From the NCBI GenBank assembly GCA_028825045.1, contig JAPKAY010000034.1, forward strand, positions 1 to 40,355: 40,355 nucleotides of DNA. Direction: 5' to 3'. The notes below the pieces were generated by a model. That model did not search any database, was not told where the DNA came from, and saw only the letters and a list, made by a program, of their open reading frames with translations. The stretch is from Halioglobus sp. Its GTDB lineage: Bacteria; Pseudomonadota; Gammaproteobacteria; Pseudomonadales; Halieaceae. Of this stretch, positions 8,217-16,308 are shown piece by piece; the first letter of the stretch is position 1; every line of letters begins with the position of its first letter. The position numbers and the translations under genes were made by a program.

Positions 8217-8265
8217 TTTTAATCGATTAAAACTGTATTTCGTAGTTTTTTTACAGTTTTTTTAC
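8217..8265 (-). promoter_or_regulatory. candidate operator of the HIP operon: 16-bp palindrome plus tandem 11-mers
   Basis: A perfect palindrome TTTTAATCGATTAAAA occupies 8217-8232, 54-69 nt upstream of the fadD3 start. Two tandem copies of AGTTTTTTTAC (8244-8254 and 8255-8265; GTAAAAAAACT on the coding strand) lie just upstream of it. The 11-bp spacing puts the A-tracts on nearly the same DNA face, as Lrp/AsnC proteins often prefer. An AT-rich -10-like stretch (TTAATATAAC) follows on the coding strand. The sites are visible directly. Their role, and binding by the two Lrp-family proteins of this operon, are inference. Confidence 0.5.
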
Positions 8266-8282
8266 GAATAGTTAAATTTAGC

Positions 8283-8390
8283 ACCCATTCGGCGACAGCT
8301 GGAACCCTGAGGAGTAAAGCGTCGTCCGATGGGTATCAGTACGGAAGCTATTGGGGGACTGGAATCTGCGGGCGTGAACTCACCCATCGA
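8283..8390. promoter_or_regulatory. alternative hairpins between the two ligase genes
   Basis: Three related arms are present: ACCCATTCGGCGAC (8283-8296), GTCGTCCGATGGGT (8321-8334) and ACCCATCG (8382-8389). The middle arm can pair either with the first (14 nt with small bulges) or, through CGATGGGT at 8327-8334, with the third (8 perfect pairs), so the two hairpins exclude each other. They lie between the 3' end of the second ligase gene and the fadD3 promoter. Neither hairpin is followed by a U-run, so this is not a standard terminator. It could be an attenuator-like RNA element or protein-binding dyads. Confidence 0.35.
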
Positions 8391-8421
8391 ATAATTTAAT
8401 GCGCGAGCTACCTAAAGGGCA

Positions 8422-10050
8422 CTAAACAGGGAAGGCGAAATCCTTGTAGATCTCTCGCAGCTTGACCTTCTGTACCTTACCCGTAGCCGTATGCGGTAAC
8501 TCATCCGCAAACTCCACCGCGTCTGGTGTCCACCATTTGGCAATCCTACCCTCGAACCAGGCCAGTATTTCCTCCGCAGTCAGGTCTTTGCCCTGGGGCC
8601 CGCGCACCACAATCAATAATGGTCGTTCACTCCACTTCGGATGGTAATGACCAATGACGGCGGCTTCCGCAACCTTGGGGTGATCAGTGGCGACATTTTC
8701 AACCTCTATGGAAGAAATCCATTCGCCGCCCGACTTGATGACATCTTTTGTACGGTCGGTGATGGCCATATAGCCATCCGGGTCGATGGTAGCCACATCC
8801 CCGGTTTCAAACCAGCCCTCTTCGGCGTGAGCATCAGAGCCTTCCAACTTGAAATAACTGGAGCACACCCAGGGACCTCGAACCTTGAGAGAACCGAAAG
8901 CCTCTCCGTCCCAGGGTAATTCGCTACCTTCATCATCGACGATTTTCATTTCTACGCCGAAAACCTGCCGCCCGCCTTTGAGCCGGACTTTTGCAAAGTC
9001 CTCCTCACTGTAATCCTCTCTCGCTGCCTGACTGGCGTTGACTGTGCCCAGCGGGCTCATCTCAGTCATACCCCAGCCCACCTTCGATTGCACACCATAG
9101 GTATCGAGTTCTTCCATAATGGACAGCGGACAAGCTGCTCCACCAACTACGATCCGTTCCAGCGATTCAAACCGTTGACCGGAAGCTTTAAGATACGCCA
9201 GCAAGCCAAGCCAGACTGTCGGAACGCCTGCCGACATGGTGACCTTCTCTTCATTGATCAGCGCAGCGAGCGTTTCGCCATCACCCATCTTGCTACCGGG
9301 AAGCACCAGCTTGGCCCCGGCCATCGGACAGGAATAAGGATTGCCCCAGGCGTTAACGTGGAACATAGGCACGATGGGCAGCACTACGTCTTTGCGGGCA
9401 ATTCCCAGTGCATCCGGCATCATGGTGGCGTATGCATGCAACATCGTTGAGCGATGGGAATACAGTACGCCCTTGGGATTACCGGTAGTACCAGAGGTGT
9501 AACACAAAGCGCATGCCGCGTTTTCATCGAGTGTCGGCCACTGAAACGCTTCACTCCCCGCAGCAACCAGCGTTTCGTAACAGAGGGCATTCGGTAGGGT
9601 AGTTTGGGGCATCCGCTCAGCGGTCGTCAGCACCACCCAGCCAAGCACACCGGGACACTCCGCCACCAAGCCCTCTGCCAGCGATACAAAGTCAGGGTCG
9701 ATGAATATGTAACGGTCTTCCGCATGATTAATGATGTACACCAACTGCTCGGGAAACAGCCGCGGGTTGATGGTGTGGCACACATAGCCACTGCATGCTG
9801 ACCCGTAGTAGGTCTCAAAATGCCGGTAATCGTTCCAAGCAAGCGTGGCGATTCTGTCGCCCTGTGCCAGACCCCAGGTAGATATTCCGTCTGCCAGCTT
9901 ACGGGCGCGAGCGAATGCCTGTTGGTAGGTATAACGATGCCGCGGGTTGTCTGCGGTGACAGAGACAATCTCTGCATTGCCATTGACACGTTCTGCGTGC
10001 TCAACAATTGATGAAATAGACAGTTGCTGGCGCATCATCAAACCATTCAT
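8422..10050 (-). CDS. AMP-dependent acyl-CoA ligase (AlkK/medium-long-chain type)
   Basis: This is a 542-aa adenylate-forming enzyme. P-loop CYTSGTTGNPKG is at about 183-194, followed by VLPIVPMFHVNAWG and GWGMTEMSPLG. ETGDVATIDPDGYMAITDRTKD is split here as ETGDVATIDPDGY and MAITDRTKD, then IKSGGEWISSIEVEN, and the C-terminal Lys motif is HTATGKVQKVKL. The FHVNAWG and SGGEWISSIEVEN motifs are typical of AlkK-like fatty acyl-CoA synthetases. It differs clearly from the FadD3 ligase next to it and has its own gap of 258 nt. GGAG lies 10 nt before ATG 10050, and this ATG overlaps the stop of a 30-codon ORF. It may activate a steroid side chain or a fatty acid. The exact substrate is unknown. 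Confidence 0.85.
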   Translation of the reverse strand: MNGLMMRQQLSISSIVEHAERVNGNAEIVSVTADNPRHRYTYQQAFARARKLADGISTWGLAQGDRIATLAWNDYRHFETYYGSACSGYVCHTINPRLFPEQLVYIINHAEDRYIFIDPDFVSLAEGLVAECPGVLGWVVLTTAERMPQTTLPNALCYETLVAAGSEAFQWPTLDENAACALCYTSGTTGNPKGVLYSHRSTMLHAYATMMPDALGIARKDVVLPIVPMFHVNAWGNPYSCPMAGAKLVLPGSKMGDGETLAALINEEKVTMSAGVPTVWLGLLAYLKASGQRFESLERIVVGGAACPLSIMEELDTYGVQSKVGWGMTEMSPLGTVNASQAAREDYSEEDFAKVRLKGGRQVFGVEMKIVDDEGSELPWDGEAFGSLKVRGPWVCSSYFKLEGSDAHAEEGWFETGDVATIDPDGYMAITDRTKDVIKSGGEWISSIEVENVATDHPKVAEAAVIGHYHPKWSERPLLIVVRGPQGKDLTAEEILAWFEGRIAKWWTPDAVEFADELPHTATGKVQKVKLREIYKDFAFPV

Positions 10051-10139
10051 CGATAGAGGTCTCCGGTTTTATTGTGGGTAAAGCACATGCGCAGGAGCAA
10101 CGTGCTCATGTTCATGTTCATGTTCATGTTCATGTTCAT
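10047..10139 (-). CDS. possible 30-codon Met-Asn repeat leader peptide
   Basis: An ATG at 10139 opens a 30-codon frame, 7 nt after the stop of the MBL-fold gene. Its first ten codons are five Met-Asn pairs made by a hexanucleotide repeat, followed by MSTLLLRMCFTHNKTG and a short tail. It stops with TGA at 10049-10047, overlapping the ATG of the acyl-CoA ligase as ATGA, the classic arrangement for translational coupling. There is no clear Shine-Dalgarno sequence, and a chance ORF across a simple repeat is quite possible. Confidence 0.28.
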   Translation of the reverse strand: MNMNMNMNMNMSTLLLRMCFTHNKTGDLYR

Positions 10140-10140
10140 T
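10106..10140. repeat. hexanucleotide tandem repeat (TCATGT)5
   Basis: Five perfect TCATGT units (10106-10135) plus a partial sixth sit in the 96-nt gap between the MBL-fold gene and the acyl-CoA ligase. On the gene strand this is ACATGA repeated, coding Met-Asn. A change in copy number would alter spacing by multiples of 6 nt without shifting frame. Confidence 0.9.
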
Positions 10141-10146
10141 GGTAAA

Positions 10147-10983
10147 TCAGGGACTCAGAAGTTCCCAGCTTTCATCATCGGCGTACGGCCGGGCTCGCTT
10201 GTCATGCTGCAGCTTGATCAGGTGAGCACTGAGTGACAGCCTGGCCATCTTGTGCAGACTGGAATCAACATCGTCGTAGACGACTTTTACCAATTCATCC
10301 AGCGATACTCGTCCCGTCTTTTGCAAACCCTCGACCACCTTCTTCTCGCGCCCCAAGCGGTGGTTAACCAGCCAGTCCACCGCCTCCGTGGGTTGGTCCA
10401 TTAGCTCGCCATGCCCTGGCGCAATAAACTGCAGGGGGTACTTCAAAAGTAGTTGCAGAGACTCGATGTAGGCTTTCATATCGCCGCTGGGCGGAATAAT
10501 CACGACTGTGGATCCATTCATAATATGATCACCGGCGAACATCATTCCCTCCTCCTCCAGGAAGTAGCAGTAGTGATTCCCCACATGCCCGGGTGTGTGG
10601 ACTGCGCGCAGGGTGAATTCTGGTGTGGATAGAACATAGTCGTGCTGCACTTCAACTGTCGGCTTGAACGTTTCGTCCTGAAACATATCATCCGGGGGCG
10701 AGGCGCCAATGACTTCTGCCCCGGTCGCCTCGGCGACAGCCTGCCAGGCAGGCGAATGATCAGGATGAGTATGGGTGCACACTATCCAACGTATACGGTC
10801 ACCAGCAGTATCCAGTATCGCGTCGATGTGTTCCGGCAGAGCAGGGCCGGGGTCTAACACTGCGACCTCGTCATCCCCTAACAAATACGTGTTTGTGCCT
10901 GGGCCTGTCATGACGCCAGGATTGGGCGCAATCAGCCGCCGAACGCGACTATTGAGACGAAAGGGTATTCCGGGATCCAGCAT
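10147..10983 (-). CDS. metallo-beta-lactamase-fold hydrolase with C-terminal winged helix (LACTB2/glyoxalase II-like)
   Basis: This is a 278-aa protein with the complete MBL metal-binding set. HTHPDH is at 71-76 (H71, H73, D75, H76), HTPGH is at 129-133 with H133, AGDH is at 150-153 with the bridging Asp, and PGHG is at 189-192. Residues from about 205 to the end form a small helical domain (EKKVVEGLQKTGRVSLDELV) like the winged-helix tail of LACTB2-type hydrolases. There is no signal peptide, so it is cytosolic. It begins 4 nt after the fabV stop, so the two are co-transcribed. Natural substrates of this family include thioesters and nucleic acids. A CoA- or glutathione-thioesterase role is plausible here but unproven. 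Confidence 0.85.
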   Translation of the reverse strand: MLDPGIPFRLNSRVRRLIAPNPGVMTGPGTNTYLLGDDEVAVLDPGPALPEHIDAILDTAGDRIRWIVCTHTHPDHSPAWQAVAEATGAEVIGASPPDDMFQDETFKPTVEVQHDYVLSTPEFTLRAVHTPGHVGNHYCYFLEEEGMMFAGDHIMNGSTVVIIPPSGDMKAYIESLQLLLKYPLQFIAPGHGELMDQPTEAVDWLVNHRLGREKKVVEGLQKTGRVSLDELVKVVYDDVDSSLHKMARLSLSAHLIKLQHDKRARPYADDESWELLSP

Positions 10984-10987
10984 AGTC

Positions 10988-12178
10988 TTAAGCCATATTG
11001 TCGATGATAACTTCAGGGTTTACATCAGCATCATAGTCGACGCCTTCCACCTCAAACCCAAATAGTTGCAAGAACTCGCGCTTGTAGCCCTCAAAGTCCG
11101 ACCGTTCGCGCAAATTTTCAGTGTTAATGCCTTCCCACAATTTCCCCACAGCTTCCTGTATCGCCGGATCCAATTCTTTTTGGTCGGCGCGCAGTCGTCC
11201 TTCCTCGTCCAGGTAGGGTTCACTGTTATAGAGGGAATTCCGGAACAATCCGTCGATCTGCTCGATAATACCCTCATGGCAGCCCTGTTCCTTCATCACC
11301 TTGAACAATAGCGCGAGATAGATGGGCATAGCCGGTATGGCCGCACTGGCTTGGCTAACAACTGCTTTGAGTACTGATACCCGGGCATCACCGCCAGACG
11401 CCGCCAGACGTTCGCGAATCGCAACCACCCGCTTGTCCAGATCCTTCTTCGCAGCACCGATGGTACCGTGCCAGTAAATATCCCAGGTCAACTTGTCGCC
11501 AATGTAGGTGTATGCCGTTGTCTTCGCGCCCTCGGCCAATACACCAGCATCGTCCAGCACATCGATCCACATTTGCCAGTCTTCGCCGCCCATTACCGCC
11601 ACGGTATTGTCGATTTCTTCCTGAGTGGCCTCTAACAGTTGAAAATCCTTCACTTCCTCTTTGTCTGTGTTCACACCCTTTTGCACCACATCACCGCCAA
11701 TCGGTTTGAGGGTAGAGTTGTGAACCACCCCCGTGACGGGGTGCTGCCTACGCGGCGATGCCAGGCTGTAAACCACTAGGTCAACCTGTCCCAAATCGGC
11801 CTTAATCGTAGCAATCGTTTTTTTCTTGATTTCGTCGCTGAACGCATCGCCATTAATACTCTTCGCGTACAGACCATCCGCCTCGGCATATCTGTGGAAG
11901 GCGGCAGAGTTATACCACCCCGCAGTAGCAGTTTTTTTCTCTGTACCCTCCTTCTCAAAGAACACGCCGAGCGTAGCGGCGCCGCTGCCAAATGCTGCTG
12001 TCACGCGAGACGCCAGGCCGTAGCCGGTGGATGCACCTATTACCAGCACACGCTTGGGGCCATCCTCAATTGGCCCCTTTCCTTTGACATATTCCATCTG
12101 CCGCCTGACATTGGCATCGCATCCAGTGGGGTGGGTAGTAATGCAGAGAAATCCGCGTACGCGTGGTTTGATAATCAT
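10988..12178 (-). CDS. fabV: FabV, NADH-dependent trans-2-enoyl-ACP/CoA reductase
   Basis: This is a 396-aa protein of normal FabV length. The N-terminal [20 protein letters not shown] and the nucleotide-binding [17 protein letters not shown] (42-58) are signature sequences. The active-site pair Y235-X8-K244 ([10 protein letters not shown]) is present at the positions expected for FabV. The enzyme reduces the enoyl thioester in the last step of the fatty acid elongation cycle and is the triclosan-tolerant replacement for FabI. It heads a minus-strand group with the MBL-fold hydrolase (4-nt gap) and the acyl-CoA ligase. The start is ATG 12178, with AGGA 11 nt upstream. Confidence 0.97.
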   Translation of the reverse strand: MIIKPRVRGFLCITTHPTGCDANVRRQMEYVKGKGPIEDGPKRVLVIGASTGYGLASRVTAAFGSGAATLGVFFEKEGTEKKTATAGWYNSAAFHRYAEADGLYAKSINGDAFSDEIKKKTIATIKADLGQVDLVVYSLASPRRQHPVTGVVHNSTLKPIGGDVVQKGVNTDKEEVKDFQLLEATQEEIDNTVAVMGGEDWQMWIDVLDDAGVLAEGAKTTAYTYIGDKLTWDIYWHGTIGAAKKDLDKRVVAIRERLAASGGDARVSVLKAVVSQASAAIPAMPIYLALLFKVMKEQGCHEGIIEQIDGLFRNSLYNSEPYLDEEGRLRADQKELDPAIQEAVGKLWEGINTENLRERSDFEGYKREFLQLFGFEVEGVDYDADVNPEVIIDNMA

Positions 12179-12459
12179 CGGTCAGTTTTTCCTGGAGTGG
12201 GATTCAATGTCGGATTGCTCACAGCAGAACACGACAGGCAGCGACTGCGAAGTTTAGCATAGGGATAGCACACTGCCACGAGTTGTGAGGGGCGGATGAA
12301 AAGTCGATATCGAGACTGACGTAGCCTGGGATATGTACTCATACTGCGCCAAAAAGCTAAATATCATACTGAGTCTATACCTTAGCGTTTGAATCTTGTG
12401 TTCGCCGCTCACTTACAGTTCAATAGCACCCCGCTCCCTTAACACTGCCAGTTACCATC

Positions 12460-13038
12460 ATGCCGGATACACCGTTACGTTACGCCACCCCTACCGCCTG
12501 GACTGACGCCGTACTGGCAGACTTTGACCGCTTTTTGCTAGACCATGCCACCGCCGAGAAAAAGGCCTCCGGGATGGCCATCTCCATGTTGTCGCACTAT
12601 CCCGATCGGACGGAACTGGTCACCGCGATGGCTGATCTGGCCATCGAGGAGCTAACCCACTACCGTGAGGTGCTCAAGTGGATACACCAGCGCGGATTGA
12701 CCACTGCACCGGATCAAAAGGACCCCTACGTGGTGGCATTTCGCCAATCCCTTCGACAGGGTCGGGAAGTGTATTTTCTTGACCGACTGCTGCTTGCGAG
12801 CATTATTGAGGCCCGCGGCGCTGAACGCTTTGCACTGGTAGCCAACGCGCTGGAACCTGGCCCGCTGAAGAAATTTTATCAATCCATCGCTCGCTCTGAA
12901 GAGCGTCACTATGAATTGTTTCTGGATCTGGCGAAGAAATATTTGCCCGACGATATGATCGATCACCGCTGGAAGGAACTGTTGGATATAGAAGCGAAGA
13001 TCGTCGTCGACCTACCCATTAGAGCAGCCCTGCACTAA
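12460..13038 (+). CDS. miaE: MiaE, tRNA-(ms2io6A37) hydroxylase
   Basis: This is a 192-aa ferritin-like diiron monooxygenase. Candidate iron ligands are Glu33 (HATAEKKAS), the EELTHYREV motif (about 63-71, ExxH), Glu117 in IIEARGAERF and the SEERHYELF motif (146-154, ExxH). It hydroxylates the isopentenyl group of ms2i6A at position 37 of tRNAs reading UNN codons. It is divergent from fabV across a 281-nt intergenic region and is followed after 16 nt by a glycosyltransferase gene, probably on the same transcript. Confidence 0.95.
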   Translation: MPDTPLRYATPTAWTDAVLADFDRFLLDHATAEKKASGMAISMLSHYPDRTELVTAMADLAIEELTHYREVLKWIHQRGLTTAPDQKDPYVVAFRQSLRQGREVYFLDRLLLASIIEARGAERFALVANALEPGPLKKFYQSIARSEERHYELFLDLAKKYLPDDMIDHRWKELLDIEAKIVVDLPIRAALH

Positions 13039-13054
13039 TGGCCCGGCCGCAGTA

Positions 13055-14353
13055 ATGCGCGACAGTGTTGCGCTCTCACGCTACTTGCAACGCCACATAG
13101 AACCGGGGCTCCCCTGCTACAATTTCGCAGAGTCGTATTGGCACCATGTGTTGGTAATACCGGCTTATCGAGAATCTCCCGAGTTGCTGCAGACGTTGGC
13201 ACAACTGCCACTGGAAAGGGGCAGAGCCCTGGTGATTCTGGTGCTCAATCGCCCCGACTCGGACCCGGATGTTCACGCAAACGCTCCAATACGAACTGCT
13301 CTGGCGAGTGACGAATTTGTGTGGGTAAAACGCGGGGCCGTATCGGTTCAAATCATGAACACGCACTGCGATTTGTATGTCCATGACCTCGAGTCCCTGT
13401 CCGGTCCTACACCCCAAGCACTGGGCGTTGGTTTGGCGCGTAAGACAGGATTCGATCTGGCGTTGCAGTGGATAACCAGTGGCGGAATCGACAGCCAGTG
13501 GATTTGCACTACCGACGCAGACGCGACACTGCCAACGGATTATTTTGAGCAATTGCAGAGTGCTGCGCCTGATGCCGTAGCTGCAGTTTTTGGATTTCAC
13601 CATCTGCTAACCGCTGACCGCGACTGTGACAGCGCCACCGCACTGTATGAACTCCGTTTGCGCCACTACGTACTGGGGCTTGAATATGCAGGCTCCCCCT
13701 ACGCTTACCATGCACTGGGGAGTTGCCTGGCGATTCGAGCGAGCGCCTATACCCATGTGCGAGGTTTCCCAAAACGCGCAGCAGCAGAAGACTTTTATGT
13801 GCTGAATAAATTGGCGAAGCTCGGACCTGTTGCACGACTGCAAGGCAGCCGCATTGAGCTACAATCGCGATACTCGTCCCGGGTTCCCGTTGGCACGGGT
13901 CCAGCCGTGACGGCCATCGCCGCCGCGGACGATCCCAGCGAAGTTGCACTCTTTTATCATCCCAACTGTTATGAGGCACTCAAAGTCCTGCTCGCAAGCC
14001 TGCCAGAACTCGGACAAACGCCGCAACAGGAAATTGCACTTCTACTAATCGACCATGGCCTGCAGCAAACCCTTGCCGAACAGTCCATGTGGGCATTGCA
14101 TAGTCTCGGAATCGCAAAAGTACTCACTCACTCTCAGCGACAGGCAAACACCAACGCGCAGTTTGAGCGCCAGTTCCATCAATGGTTTGATGCCTTTCGC
14201 TCCCTCAAATTTATTCATGCACTGCGGGATATCGCATGGCCGCAACAAACACTGCGGCAACTCGATACGCTACAGCTGGACCTTTGGCAGAGGGAAACGC
14301 ATGCTCCAGATAACATCGAAAAATTGCGAAGTAGAGCACTAGGGTTGGATTGA
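13055..14353 (+). CDS. glycosyltransferase family 2-like protein
   Basis: This 432-aa protein has a GT-A type N-terminal region. It shows HVLVIPAYRESPELL at about 31-45, GVGLARKTGFDLAL at about 124-137 and a DxD-like metal site TTDADATLP at 152-160. HALGSCLAIRASAY and RAAAEDFYVLNKL supply the later GT2 acceptor/base region (ED near 245). There is no signal peptide or membrane segment, so it is a soluble cytoplasmic transferase. The C-terminal 130 residues (LFYHPNCYEALKVLLASL onward) are helical and of unknown role. Its last 15 nt overlap the end of the opposing TPR-SPINDLY gene. The donor and acceptor are unknown. Confidence 0.75.
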   Translation: MRDSVALSRYLQRHIEPGLPCYNFAESYWHHVLVIPAYRESPELLQTLAQLPLERGRALVILVLNRPDSDPDVHANAPIRTALASDEFVWVKRGAVSVQIMNTHCDLYVHDLESLSGPTPQALGVGLARKTGFDLALQWITSGGIDSQWICTTDADATLPTDYFEQLQSAAPDAVAAVFGFHHLLTADRDCDSATALYELRLRHYVLGLEYAGSPYAYHALGSCLAIRASAYTHVRGFPKRAAAEDFYVLNKLAKLGPVARLQGSRIELQSRYSSRVPVGTGPAVTAIAAADDPSEVALFYHPNCYEALKVLLASLPELGQTPQQEIALLLIDHGLQQTLAEQSMWALHSLGIAKVLTHSQRQANTNAQFERQFHQWFDAFRSLKFIHALRDIAWPQQTLRQLDTLQLDLWQRETHAPDNIEKLRSRALGLD

Positions 14354-16294
14354 AATAGAGCGCGGCGCCTGGCCATCAAAAAAGATCTGGTAGACCTGCT
14401 GATAAGCCTCTTCAATGTGTTTCGTGAACTGTGCAGTATTAAACAGCGGCGTCGTGAGGCGGTTATCCTCGAGCTTTGCTTTGAGGACAGCAAGCCGTTC
14501 CGGATCTTGTGCCAGTTCGAGTGCGAGTTGTTCGTACTCGCTTTCTGTTTGCGTGACTAATTCCTCTAGCCCAATAGCATATAACAAACTTCCCGCCACA
14601 CGCGCAGCAAACCCTTCACCCAATTTAGTGACAACTGGAAGTCCCGCCCACAACGCATCGCTTGCGGTAGTGTGTGCATTGTAACTAAACGTATCGAGGA
14701 ACAAATCGGCCAGCCGATGCCGTGCGAGGTGCTCGGAATGCTCTATTTTTTCGGCAAACACAAGACGCAGGGGATCTACGCCTCTTTTCTGCACTTGCTT
14801 GCGCAGGTTTTCCTCCGCCGCCATGTTCGATCTGAACAGCCAGAGTACGCTGCCATCTATTTGTCGTAGCAAGCGCATCCACACGTCGAACTCAGCATAT
14901 CCAATCTTGTAGTTGTTATTAAAACAACAAAAAACAAACCCATCCTCTGGCAGGCCTGCTTCATTACGCGAGGTGACCTTTTCTGAAATTGTGCGAGCAT
15001 CGTCATTCACTTGATAGCTATGCGGCAAATAGATAACCTGCTCAGAGTAATGCTGCGCCTGCTCGGCAGGAATAACACATGCATCGGCAATCAGATAGTC
15101 CATGAACGGTGCGCCCATTGTGCCTGGATATCCGAGGTAGCTGATCTGCACAGGCGCGAGCCGATAAGAAAATAACTCCACGCGGTTGAATTGCGTATAA
15201 CCCTTCAAATCGATAGCGATATCAAGTTTTTGCCCACGGCATAGCTCGACGACTTCACTGTCAACACTTTCGCTAATATCGAAAAACTTGTCGACCGCCC
15301 GGGTGACTCGGCTCCGCATAATACCGCTATCATTGATGCCGTAGGAGTACGCGTAGACTTCAAATAACTCACGATCGTGCAATTCAAACAATTTCGCCAT
15401 CAGGTACATGGTAGCGTGGTCATGAAAATTGGCGGAGAAGTAGCCAATGCGAACACGTCCGGGCTTTTCTTCAGGGCGCTCTATCAGCGAATCGACGTGT
15501 TGCTCGTAAGTCTTTTTTGCATACACCTCCGAACGCTGCCTGTGGCGTGCAGGATTATCTTCAAGGACTAATAGGGACCATGGAGCGACTTTTTCTGTCG
15601 ACACACCAAGTGCTGAAATCCCAGAAGCGCATGCTTGAAGCTCATCCCAGTCACATATATGAGCTAACTGGAACACTCTCATGGCTGAGGCTATCGCGTA
15701 GTCGGGCTTGATTTTGATTGCGGCGCCGTAGCTGGCAATAGCGTCATCCAGCTTGCCTGCATCTGCTAATGCATTACCCAGGTTGTAGTAGGCCTCGAAA
15801 AAACCGGGCTCAAACTTAATGGCATTACGGTAGCTTGCAATCGCCTCTTGATGCCGACCAATCTCGTTCCAGGCAGCACCCAGATTATTGTGAGCCTCCG
15901 CATAGTCGGGCTGTAATCGAACTGCGATAATGTAACTGGCAATCGCGCGCTCATAATTTCGAAGACGCGCGTAAGTCGCGCCCAATAGGTTGTGAACCAT
16001 TGGTTGAGCGGGGTAGCTCGATGCTAATCTTTGTCCCACGTCCAGTGCTTGCGGCAAATGACTCGCGTTGAACAATCCGAGCAGGTTTTGCAACTCATGC
16101 TGAAGCACCGCCGGATCACCCACCACCTTGGATCGCACTTGCTCAATTGACGCCAAACCCTTGGCGGCCTGTCGATTTTGGGGATACGCCTCAAGCACAG
16201 CAGAAAACAAGCGTATTGCTGCCTCTAGCTCACCTTTATTGACCAGACTTTTTGCTTTCAGTAGCGTTTTATTGACATTCATTACAGATGCCAA
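14339..16294 (-). CDS. TPR protein with SPINDLY/OGT-type glycosyltransferase domain (GT41-like)
   Basis: This is a 651-aa protein. Tetratricopeptide repeats fill roughly residues 1-200, with clear units such as AEAHNNLGAAWNEIGRHQEA and FEAYYNLGNALADAGKLDDA. The O-GlcNAc-transferase/SPINDLY-type catalytic region spans about 255-640: RVRIGYFSANFHDHATMYL, DIAIDLKGYTQFNR, LAPVQISYLGYPGTMGAPFMD, FVFCCFNNNYKI and LFLDTFSYNAHTTASDALW. Bacterial homologues glycosylate proteins, including surface and flagellar ones. It converges on the GT2-like gene with a 15-nt 3' overlap. There is no signal peptide, so it acts in the cytoplasm. The target protein is unknown. Confidence 0.92.
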   Translation of the reverse strand: MASVMNVNKTLLKAKSLVNKGELEAAIRLFSAVLEAYPQNRQAAKGLASIEQVRSKVVGDPAVLQHELQNLLGLFNASHLPQALDVGQRLASSYPAQPMVHNLLGATYARLRNYERAIASYIIAVRLQPDYAEAHNNLGAAWNEIGRHQEAIASYRNAIKFEPGFFEAYYNLGNALADAGKLDDAIASYGAAIKIKPDYAIASAMRVFQLAHICDWDELQACASGISALGVSTEKVAPWSLLVLEDNPARHRQRSEVYAKKTYEQHVDSLIERPEEKPGRVRIGYFSANFHDHATMYLMAKLFELHDRELFEVYAYSYGINDSGIMRSRVTRAVDKFFDISESVDSEVVELCRGQKLDIAIDLKGYTQFNRVELFSYRLAPVQISYLGYPGTMGAPFMDYLIADACVIPAEQAQHYSEQVIYLPHSYQVNDDARTISEKVTSRNEAGLPEDGFVFCCFNNNYKIGYAEFDVWMRLLRQIDGSVLWLFRSNMAAEENLRKQVQKRGVDPLRLVFAEKIEHSEHLARHRLADLFLDTFSYNAHTTASDALWAGLPVVTKLGEGFAARVAGSLLYAIGLEELVTQTESEYEQLALELAQDPERLAVLKAKLEDNRLTTPLFNTAQFTKHIEEAYQQVYQIFFDGQAPRSISIQP

Positions 16295-16308
16295 AGACGT
16301 AAGCGCAT

